This document shows positions 24,901 through 36,900 of a stretch of DNA of 64,000 bases, one piece after another (position 1 is the first letter of the stretch; every line of letters starts with the position of its first letter). The notes beneath the pieces were generated by a model that worked only from the letters and a program-made list of their open reading frames with translations, was not told where the DNA came from and searched no databases. Both the position numbers and the translations under genes were made by a program. Where the stretch lies: the NCBI RefSeq assembly GCF_954871325.1, contig NC_088779.1:2668846-2732845 (forward strand). The letters run 5' to 3'. This DNA comes from Gordionus sp. m RMFG-2023 (taxonomy: Eukaryota; Nematomorpha; Gordioida; Chordodea; Parachordodidae).

Positions 24901-27900
24901 CTATCTAAAATCGGAAACGTCATAGTAAGCGTTGTCCTTGTCGCTATATAAAACAACGGACATACGCTTGGACTCTCTCATTCCCATCTAATTGGTTTGG
25001 GAAATTGAGGGTAACCTATGAGAGGAAGCCTAGTCTACACGACTTGACTATGGCAGTTAGACTTATTCACTGGCGATTATTACGATTCGACTGGTAATAT
25101 ATCACGTTTTCTTAATTTGATAAATGAATTCTTCAAGCAGTGAATACTAATATGATTTGGAATGATTATATTTTGTGATTTCCTTATTTGAATACTATAA
25201 AAAATCTTTTTTTTCTTAAAATGCTACCCCTTAACAATTTTTTTAAAAAAAATAGATATAGAACACTATAATACTCAACCGACAATATATAGTTCTGGCA
25301 AAAATTTAATTAACCAACTTTTCCGGGAGGGGGTTTTAGTTGAAAGTTTTATGGCATTATGTTTACTAAAGTTTAGTTTTGATTTGCGTAAATACTTTAT
25401 ATCTTTAACCCCTATTAAGTTTTGTTAAATCATCCTAATTTAACCATCTCCGATACTGTATTGGTTAAACTGTATTGGAGGTGATAGAGTTGTAGGAGGG
25501 GGGAAGGGTGATTGAGCAACACTACCCACCACCATTTCATTTCTGAGGGTTTTACCTCTTCCACTATCTCTTTACTTATTTTTTTGAAATCTTTTCTAGA
25601 CACTCCTTCGCTTGGATTCGGTTTAAGTGTTTCCCGGAAGTTGCTTGACCCTTTTTTTTCCTATAAAAAAAGCACTAATTTATTTTTAAAGGTTTTTGAG
25701 CCTCACGCCTAATTTGTGAGATCTGGGAAAATTCGATGTTCCACCCATTTTTTACGATCCGCTTAAACTAATACGTTTCCTTTCTATCATCGAGTGTCAC
25801 GTGAATGGAACCATTTCTCTTTAGATCCTGGATGACAAATAAAATCTCTCATGTTAACAAAATATTATGATTATTATTCCTATTTTTTAAATATAATATA
25901 TAATTCTTTGCATCAAAAAAAAACAAACAAGTTTTTACGTGTCAAGCCAAAACCAGGAGATCTAACGTGGAAGTGGAAGCCTTCGAAAATGATTCCGAAC
26001 TCGTGGGAGGTGACGAAGACCTGCAGAGTAGTTCGGATGATTCTGACACTTCTAATTCCGACCATACGCGATTAATGGAACAGGGTCAAAAATTCGGTAT
26101 CAACACGTTAACTTTTTTATATGTCTGTTATAAAATTTTTTATAATAGTATAGACTTGCCGTATATAGGATCATAATAGTAATTACACACATGTCAGCTC
26201 CATCTTACGACCTAAATTAAGTTTAGACGATATAAAGAAAGGTTTTATATGGGCTAGTGTTTGCAGCTTTTTATCTATTTATCCAATCTAACTCTAAACT
26301 CAAGGTTATAAGCTTAAAACCATAAAAAATAAATCGTGGTAACCTATTGATTGTTCCTCAAAAATTTATCATATTAGAAGTTTATATTGTTTGGTTTTTC
26401 TGAAAACTAAACTACCATCGACCTTTTTGTGCCTGATTTTATTTAGCCACTGTAATACTGAATGCGGAAAATTAAGTGTAATAATATTTATTTATTTTTT
26501 TTAAAAAAAAACAAATGAATTCGTTAAAATCCTAGGACTATATCAAATTTGCTAAAACCAGGGGTCTACGAAGTATAGTTCTGGAATTTTCTAAACACGA
26601 CATATGTAATATGAAAAAGAAAGAAAGGAAAACAAAAAGATTTTATGACTTTATATATAATAAAAGCTTCGATAATTTAGGTTTATATAAACCCGACATT
26701 TAATGGGATATTATTTAATTATAATTTAGCGAAACCCCAAAAGACCAATACATTTAATCAAAATAACTTAAGCGCCATATTTGAACTCGTAATTTTTTTT
26801 TTAGTAAATCTCTGTTTTCTTTCGCCTTTAAAAGCCTAATTCTTTTTTTTTCCTCTCTCGCCAAAACAAGGTTTAGACGATTCAACGATCGCTTCATCTA
26901 AAAAAACTACTCCCAACTTGTTTAATTACTCTTCCATCTCTAAATATTCTTTTACTCGCACCCACAATTTCGGGATACGCAGCCCATTCCGAAAATGGCT
27001 TTTCTGGAAGAGCGACAAGAACATTCTATGGAAAACCCCCTTATCATCGGCTCCACTACCTCAATCTACTCCCATTCCGGCCGTTTTTGGTGGCGAAGAT
27101 TTGAAGAGAATCCATCCCGACGAACAATTGCATGGAACGAAGGATGCTGCGGGAGGCGACGGGGAAGAAAACAATAACTCGTCTTCACCCCAGAGCCTTT
27201 GGAGGGCTTTTTTTGACGCTCTTTCTGGTAAATGCCCTTCCCTGCCATTCTCACGGAACCCCCTGGCCACCCTGAGTTGCGTCAGCAACGTGTGCCCTCT
27301 GGATAAGGAGGGCATGCTCTCTTGGCCCGATCCTTACCCCGAAAAAACCCTGGTCATTTACAGTTCGACACCACCTCCTTCCGTCAATCCCGATTATTAT
27401 TGTCCACAGAATGACGTTACTAATGTAGTTTCCAAGCTGATCAATCCGCAAATCGAAAATGAAGAAATTCCTGATGCTAAAACTGCTCTTAGAAATGAAA
27501 CGGGGGACGAAAAATTTATAGAATGGGACAACGACGAATCATTACGGAGGCATAGGAGTCTGATCGATATCTATCACGAAACCGGTCCTTTGAGCGAGGT
27601 TTTAGTAACTGATCCCAACATCGGAACTCGTAAATCCGGGTTATCCGTGCCGTCCAATAATAAGTTCGCCACCTTTTCCGGTTTTAAAGTCGGGCCCCGT
27701 TTTAGGAAACGAAATCGAAGCCCGGGAGCCTATTTGAAAGAAATATTATCGATCGATCACGTGAGTCCTACCGCCAATTTAAGGAAAATGTCTCTCCGAA
27801 AAGATAACAACAAAGTGAGTTTAATCAATAATATATACAAAGGCTAGTTGTTATATATATGTAAAGCTTAGCTAGTTTTAAAAAATTCCATATCCTTCGT

Positions 27901-30900
27901 GGTCACGTTTTTTTGTTTGAGAATTTCTTTTGTTAGATATGCTTATATGGTAATGGCATCGTTGAGTGCATTGTTTTTTATTATTATTAAAAAACATGTT
28001 TTTTTAAAAAAAAAAAATATATATGATTTTACTTCCCAGGGGTTTAATCCCTCATAATTATAAAGGAAAAGGAGAAAAACTCCCGTCCTCTTAAATACAT
28101 TACATGATTAAAATAACAGATCAAAAAACACGATGACAGTTTCTACGAAAAGGGTTATTTTACTTGGAGATGCCCGCGTGTCGTGCCCGCTAGCCCGGGA
28201 CCTAACGACGCTCCACCCCATTTTGGCAAAAGAAAAAAATCGCCCGAGTGCCCCGATAATAGAAACCAACAAAATGCGAAGGAGATGGAGAGGGGTGACA
28301 GGAGAAGGAATAGAACATTCTCCGGTTTAGGTAAAGGAAGGTTACCTTCACCCCATTCTTTTTTGTTTTGTTTTTGTTTACGCCTTTCACATTATTCTTT
28401 TTTTTTGTTTTTGTTTACGCCTTTCACCCCATTCTTTTTTTTTTGTTTTTGTTTACGCCAAATTTCGAATTTACTATTAACATAAGGCACAACAGACCTT
28501 CAAAGATGGGCCCCTCTCTTTTTTTACCAGTCAAGGGTTGTTTTTTTTTGTTATTTTGACCATTTAACGAATTTTGCAAGCGGGTCGAAAATTTGAGAGG
28601 TGAACGAATGATTAAATCGACCCCACTTTAATTTTTAAACCCGGATATAAGTGATTTATAAAAGCTCCTAAAGAAATATACGTAAAATTGTACAGCGAAA
28701 GCTCGTTCACAAGTTAAGGACTTAATAGGGGGAATTTTGTTTTAAACAAAAAGAAATTTACTTCCACGGAATCCTTATTGAATATATTTCCATCATAAAA
28801 ATTTATCATAATTAAAGACAATTTTAACCAATCCGCTTTGAACGTGAAAATATTAGCGCTCAGCCACGAACCCAATCACCCCGAAAATATATCTTTCGAA
28901 GACTGCTATTGGTCCGATTATTTGCCCAATTTGAAACCCCTGGTGAGAAATTTGATCATTGTATAAAATCGTTTAAATATGCGCGGCTCTAATCACCTTA
29001 TTCTTACTCCCAAAATTAGCATAATTTACGTGCGTTCTCTTCAGGACGGGTCGTAGACCAAACGTGATAAATGAGTGAATGAATGAATGATTGAATGAAT
29101 GAATGAATAAAATAAAATATATTCAAAAATATTCTTATTTTTACGACCGGAAGCACACATTGAAACGAACGAGACGGAAAGGAAAGATTGAGAAAGAAAT
29201 AAGGAGATCATGTATTCTTCAATCATTAAAGAAATGTCTAGTTTATTTTACTTAATAAAGCTAGATTACGCAAACAATATTTAAAAATTAAAAGTTAGGC
29301 TCAAAAATAAAAATTAATTAAACAGTCCTCTTATCGGTCAAGAAAGTTCTAGAACAAATATATATATATATTTTTTATATTAAAATATGCCATTTAAAAA
29401 ATATTTACGAAGATTTTGTTATAAATTTTGGTGGTAATAGACCATTGGTATAAATCAGTTAGAATAAAAAGTAATCGACTGATCTGATGTATCTTGAGTA
29501 ATAACTTCGGTATCGGTATCCATATTTGATAGAAAGGAAAGAAAGAAGGAAGGATAGAAAGGATATAATAATGAATCAATTAATGAATTATGATAACAGT
29601 AGCATTTTTATAATCGATCAAATTCTTAGGCATTCGCCATAATGGCTACCACTTGCAATTTGACGTACTCCAAGGAGATCAAAGACTTTTACGATTACCT
29701 CTCTTCCTATTACGGAGTTAACGATGCCTCGTCTCCCAATCATCCCCTGTTCCAACCACCCAGGTTTTTTTTACTCATCGCTACTCTTAACCGGTTTTTT
29801 GATTAGATCGATCTCATCATCCGCATTTTGTAGAAATATTTATCGGCTATGCCAAAATGACGGATAAAATATTATTCATAATGTGAACGTTTTTTAAATA
29901 GTTTGCATTCCGTGTATTTTATTTTATTGGTGTATTTTTAATTTATTCGGTAACCCTGTAGACGTTTTCCCTAATGTTATTATTTTAAAAAAAAATCAAA
30001 TCAGCTGATATTGGTAAAAAAAGCTTTGTCGGTACATTTCTAGTTACAGTTACTCTCCCTCATATTTGAGTTTTTTTATCTTTAAGATTTCCTTTCATTT
30101 CTTTTAAAAGATTTTTGTGTTTTTGTAAAAAAAGATGTCTATTACGCTTGGCGGATCTCACCAACAATCGCTCCTCTACCCAAACCAAACCCTCGTTAGC
30201 GACGACCCATCACAATCCTCCGCCGCTTTCGAGACCCGGGTTTAAATCTTCCCATTTGGACGATAAATTTTTTTTCGGGGTCTACGAGAAACGTCATTCC
30301 GTCGCGAACGATTATTATTCTAACGCAATGCCTGTATCTCCCCATATGGTTTTAATATATATATAATATATATATTTATATAGGGCTTCGAACCAAGATC
30401 CAAAATTTATTGAATATTTATAAAGAAGCAAAAATAACATTGCAACAACAAAGAACGTATATAGAACATATAAAACAAAGATAAATAAAACAGTTTTTTT
30501 TTAAAAAAAAACTCAGATTTCTCTTTTGGTTTTCCAAGCTCTGCATTCATCTACGTGTGATTAAAAATTATACCATGCGTATTTCGATTATTATAGTTTA
30601 AGGATATAGGTTATTCGATTATAGTTATGCACTATTACCGTTAATCTTGTTAGTATCGATGGTATCAGCTGATACCGTAGCGGTGAATGATATCACTTTT
30701 GTTAGTAACAGTTGATGCCATTGTTACCACCAACACATGATGCCACCGGTATCGATAGTATCAGCTGATAACGTGTTACTATTGGGTGATGTCAGTTTGG
30801 ATATCGGTGGTATCGGAACATCCCTGATGTTTATCTTGTGAAGGAGTGAAAACGATTCCAGTTCTGGATATTTCCGTTTGGAATAGCGATGACATTTTTA

Positions 30901-33900
30901 TATTCGACCCGTTTCCAGGGTTTCCGCTTCCAAATTATAAAAAGGTGCACCGATATTTTGATTAATATATACATTCTAGATCGGCTCCCGAAAACTACCA
31001 CTTTATCCGGCCGAATATCGGTTATTTCGCCAATTTTTTTTTAAAAACTAGAATTAGTTAATATACATCTTTTTTTCCATTCGTAAAAATTTATTACAGG
31101 ACGGGTAACTTGTGCACATAATCGTATCACGGACAGGCCTGAAATGTTCAGAAAAATTAGGCGCACTTTTGTAGGAACCCATTCTGAATATGGGTCCCTG
31201 AAAATTATAAATGAAGGTACTATTCCTAGAAATTTTTCGGATTTTTATCTGGTTCTCAGATATGACCCTCCCTGTTCCGTGGGTTCTATTCAGTGACCCC
31301 TACACTTTTTGAGGGATAGAAGCAGAATACCCCCTAAAGTACCCCCCCCCCCATTGTAAATTATTTTTTGACACCAATAAATTTCAAAAATAATTTTTAT
31401 TGCATCAATATTTATTATAATATAAATGTAATGTAAAAAATATTGCTTTAAAAATATTATTTTTAAATTAATAATTTAGATAAATTAGGGGAAGAGAAAG
31501 CAAAAGAATTTATAATTTCATCAATATTTAATTGTTTAAATAAATTATTTTCCATTGATAAAATGGTTAAATTATTAAGAAATGGATCTTTCATGACACT
31601 ACGAAGTCTTGTTTTAATTAGTTTAATTTTACTCATGACCCTTTCGGCAGTACATGATGTAGTAAGAATAGTTAATAAATATTTATATAAAATTGTTAAA
31701 TTTGGGAAAGCAGAAAAATTTATAAGCAGACGATAAGGTAAAATAAATGAATAGTTTCTCCAGTCTTAATCATTCATCTCTAAATTATTATCATCATCAG
31801 AAGAAGCTAAATAATGTATTAGTAAAAATATTTTAATTAAATAAATTTACAATTCTCAGAATCTGACAAATCTTCTTTAACCTCTAGGTCACGAGTAATA
31901 ATTACGTCCCCCGTTTTAGCCATTTTATAAATATTTCTAAACATCAACATTTCCTCAAAAACTTGACTTGTATTTAATTGATAAAATTCACAGATATCCT
32001 TGATATCATCTTTAACAATTGCCTTTTCCGCCATTCCCTTTGGGGTAAAAAATGATGTTTGACTCAAAAATTTTATCGATTCATCGTTAAATCTTTCACT
32101 AAACTGCATAATAATTAAATCAAGTGCAGCATAAAACACACTGATTTTAAAGCTAAAATAAAATATTATATTTAATGATGAAAGTATATATATACCTCTC
32201 CTTTTTGGATTGTAATGTTTGAAGTCTTGAACTTTCAAAATCAAAAGGTAAATTTCTCTTCTTCATAAAATCTTGGGCCTTTGAAAAGACATCCAAAAAT
32301 TCAGTGTTATTATCTATTTTAGGATTATAAAATAATAAAAGATAATAATTTAAATTATACTTCTCATATTAATCAGGCAATCTTTTGCCAATTGAATTTG
32401 ATTTATTGCAAACCCTATATCCTTCGAAATGGTTTGCAATTTTGTACAAGCCAAGCTAGTTATCAACAATATTTTATCCAAAACACATAGTGATAAAATA
32501 AAATCAAATTTTTCTATTCTATAGACTATAGCACTAGCCATAGTGGAAGTGGCAGGATCTTCAGAATCCTTTAAATTTGCCAAAGCTGCCCTCAAAGCAT
32601 CATAAAGTAGGAAAAAATTTACAATCGCCTTATATGATGTTAGCCAGCTTCTATAAATATAAAATAAACATTATATATCGAAACAATTAAGATAATATTA
32701 CCGAGTGGTATTCTTGATGCTTAAAAATCTATGTGATTTTGTCAGTAAATCACTCTGACATGTTTTGAGCACTTCATATCTTTTAACACCATTAAAATAT
32801 ACGTAAATTTCGTCTAATATTCCCAAGACATTTGGCAGCTCTTTTACTGATTGGCATAATTGAACAACTATTAAATTTAATCGATGACAATAGCACCAAA
32901 TAAAAGCTGCCTTTGGCGCCTCCGCTCTAATCAAGGCCTGCACTCCATTAATTCTTCCACTCATGTTTGAGGCGACATCATAGCTTTGCCCCACTAGGAA
33001 TTCGAGGGGTAGATTCATGGAGCCAAGCTTGGATATTATATTCTTTTTAATATCGAGGCCCGTTGCATTTCCCGTACAATAAATGTCTATCAGCCTTTCA
33101 ACGGGCTTAGGTGTCTCGCTATTTTCAACATATCTCACTATCAAAGCTATTGCTTCTGATTTCGATACATCATATGTGCCATCAACTATAATTGAATAGC
33201 ACCTGTTGAATACAATCTCCTTTTGAATTTTTTTTATAACCATATTTTTCATGGTTTCAATAAGAATATTTATGTTATTATATGATAACAGATTTGAATA
33301 TAATTTAGATTTTAATCCCTTAATTTTTTTCTCACTTCTTATTTAATAAAAAATTTATTTTGCTATTTATCCAATTTTGAGAAATATTCTTAAAAGCCAC
33401 TATTTCAAAGCTTTTCTTTATATCGTGAAAATTAAGCCCACCATGTCTTTTTCTAATATGATCTGTCCATTTATCATCTCTTATATTATGATATGTACAA
33501 TTTTTAATCAAGCATTTATATTTTTTTTGGTTAATATTTTTGGGCATATTTTGACAATGATCTAAAAATTATAAATGATTATATATAAGATTTAATATTT
33601 AAATTTTTACTATTCCCTTTGATAAAATTTTAATTTTGCGCCACTTGAAAGTGGAAAAATAATTTTATGATAAGAAATATCGGATAACAAACTAATTTGC
33701 TAAACATCGACCATAAAAATTTTTAAAATAAAAAATTAAAAAATTTTTTTTTAAAATTTTAAAATAAAAAATAAAAAATTTAAAAAAAAAAAGTACCCCC
33801 ATAGAAATTTATAGAAGCAGTTGCTTCGGACCCCCCCCCCCCCCCTTTCGTTGTAGGGGTCACTGGTTCTATTTCGGGTTTTAAACTCTGGTAAGAACAA

Positions 33901-36900
33901 TTTTTTTAATTTGCCTAATCGCGAGCCACAATGGAAGGGTGACCGTAATTTGCTGATCGTTCACCGTCTACATTTAGGGTAGTATTGGCATGGGTATTTT
34001 GATTGGCGGATTTTATTGACTGATCCTCAATTTCGGCCAGCAAGGCGGATAACGAGTTATTTCACAGATTTTTTTAAAATAATTTAACTGTAAAATGAAT
34101 ATAAAAAAAAAATTGTCAGGAAAATTCATATTTAGGACGACCAGCCAGGGCTTTTTTCAGTGTTCTTATAAAAGACGAAGCGGCGAACGATTTGAAGGCG
34201 GAAGAGGGCGCTTGCAGATATCAATTGTTTTCTTGCGGTTCACCCGATTTTCTTGGCGATTTCTGCTACGACGCTTGGGATGGGCTCGATATTCAACCCA
34301 TCAATCATCGCGAATATTCCGACGTCGGTATGCCCATATTAAATTGTTAACCCAAAAAAGTATTACACTAATAAAAAAAATTATTTTTTAGACTCGAAGT
34401 GAAAGAAATATTTTAACCTAATTCACTGAATAAATATTAAAAACTTTTTTACTCTTTCTTTTTAGCTTTCACCTTTTTTTCTGATGGCTAAACTCCTTCA
34501 ACATCTCTCTCCACCATATGTTATTTATGCTATCTCTTTTATCTAATTTATACTTCTTTATATTGGCTCTAACTTTATGGGGCCCCATTGAAGTTTTGGC
34601 CTTCCTCTTTTACCTTTGCCCCATCACTTCCAAACTCTCAACCTTATTTCTTATGTAGTTCATAGGGCTTCTCATTGTGTGTGCCAATACCACCTAAGCC
34701 TGTTTACCATTAACTTAGTCTTAATAGGTAGGCACTACCTTTAAAATACTCAGTATTCTTGTACTGCGCACTTTATCCTTTCTTGTTACCCTAACTATTA
34801 CATATATGTATAATCGCAACATTATTATTAAATAAGCATCCATAAACCTAAAAATAAATATTCGATTTTATATTGCTAATACTCTTCTAAATGTAATTAT
34901 GATTTTCCCAAAATCACTATATATATAAAAAAAATCATATGATAAATTCTAAAAAGAACCGAGAATAATAATTGTTATATCTATCTCTTATTCGAAATCA
35001 TTTTTAAAAACGTCTATATCTGTCAATTACATATCAACGGATGTAACACTAACATTTTTAATTTTGCGAGACTTTTCTATCTTGATTAACCCGTCCAATT
35101 TTGACTCTTATATTTTCACCTATCCTATTTCGACATATTTTTTTCTTCTCATCTAATCAATTTTTGGGCAATTATTTTTGCGAAATTTTTTTTTTTATCC
35201 TTAAACGTATCTTTAAAAAAAAATCGTTTAATTGAAAGTGGAAATGTTTTAAACTTCTGCTGCCATTCATAATTTGTCCCATAAAAACGAATATTTTACT
35301 TCTTTTTTTTTTAGATTTAATAACTCTCGAAAACATCCGCACTCAACACGCCAACCCTCATCAGCCTCCTTCGGATTCCTTGGAAACTAAATTGAGCGAT
35401 TTTTATAAGCGAGAAGTAGTGCTCAGCGGATGCTCGGATTGTGTGGCGTTCGCTTATAAACCCTTGTTGCCCCACGAGGCCAAATACCTAAAAACCATTA
35501 TAACCGCCAAAATGAGAAGCCGTAAAAGAGAATTGAAAATGGCCGTTCTAACGCTCAATAAAAATTCCAGGGTCGGCTTAGAAGCGAAATTCGCGGAACA
35601 CCCGCGCAAGAAGAAGATGGGAATCAAACTCCACCCGGAAAATCACGTGAAGTTTATCAACGGGGTTGGGTTAGGAGCTGGAGGATGGATGGAGAGGGAC
35701 TTTGGTAGCCTTTGTGTCAGAGTTCCCGATAGGTCTAGCGATATGGTAATTGTGATATATTAATTAATATTTTTGGTCATATATAGGGATTAGTGATTTT
35801 TTAAAAAACAAATATATAGAGAAGTAAAATTTTAGGGCCTACCCGATTTGTAAGCGTTAACATTTACAATCAAGCTTACACGCGCGGCCCAGGATTTATG
35901 TTTGCAGCTCTTCCCAAATGTTAAATTTATCTTCCGACTGGAAGTATTTATCATTTTAAATAATTTTGGCTGGGGGTGGGGGGGGTGGGGTAACGGTTTT
36001 GGGTATCGTCTAAAATGGTGGTATAAGCGTGACGTTTTAAAATTACCTTTTTTCTTTCGGAAAAATAAAATAATATTTTTGGATTTCAAAAGATGTTCGA
36101 CCAATATTTGAAAACGCGCAGGAATTATCACGATACGTTCAGTGATCATCACCGAAGGGCGTCTTACTTGTCGAACAGCTGTTCTTCCAGCCCTGGTACC
36201 AACGTAATTCAGGCACACACACCGACGGCCCTAGCCGTCGACGGCAAAGAGAAATCTGAATCATTTTTTTCGCTAGAAGCGGTGAGGAAATCAGCTGACG
36301 AGGAGGTTCCGTGTGGATCACGCGGAAACTCATTATCGGCCTTGCCTTCCGAAATCGAGGGTCAGCCAATAATATCCTTCTATCAAAATATCCATGCCGA
36401 TACGACCGTAAATGTGAACGGTGAACGATTAACGAATTCCGGTCATCCTACTTCTATTACTGGCTCATCGATTTTGCCCGAGTTCTTGAACCTGTGGACA
36501 GGGAGCGAAAAGGGAGAGCAAATAGTAGGTAGCACAGAACCCCGAAAGAGTGACAGTTGTCCCACGAGGTTAGGATCAATCAAAAGCACTTCCAACTCTG
36601 AAGCCTTCAATTTTTGCCAATACCAAGATAGATCACCTTCCCCAATGAGCGATAGTAAGAAAAAGATAATTCCGTTTTTTTATGTCAAATTAAATTTCTT
36701 CCTTTCATTTTTTTCCCTCTTAATGATTATTTTTTCCGGCAAAGTTTTCCCCCCACTCGTTGCCACAGCGGAGCCCAAAACGGTAATAAATTTTAATATT
36801 TCCGCTTCGCGCGTTATGTCGTTACTTTCCCATCAAATCTTGCTGGGTTGCGTATCCGCTCTATACCCGCCAAAGATAGAGTACTTCCAAATCATCGACA

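Noticed and set aside
24880-25110. GC-richer patch considered as a tRNA or promoter
   Set aside because: No cloverleaf could be drawn, and a TATA-like word alone is meaningless in this composition.
25512-25712. 66-codon frame upstream of exon 7
   Set aside because: It does not fit TMEM94 phase or alignment, and no homologue was recognised.
36139-36369. Minus-strand frames opposite exons 17 and 19 (also 37033-37430)
   Set aside because: Antisense shadows of TMEM94 exons.
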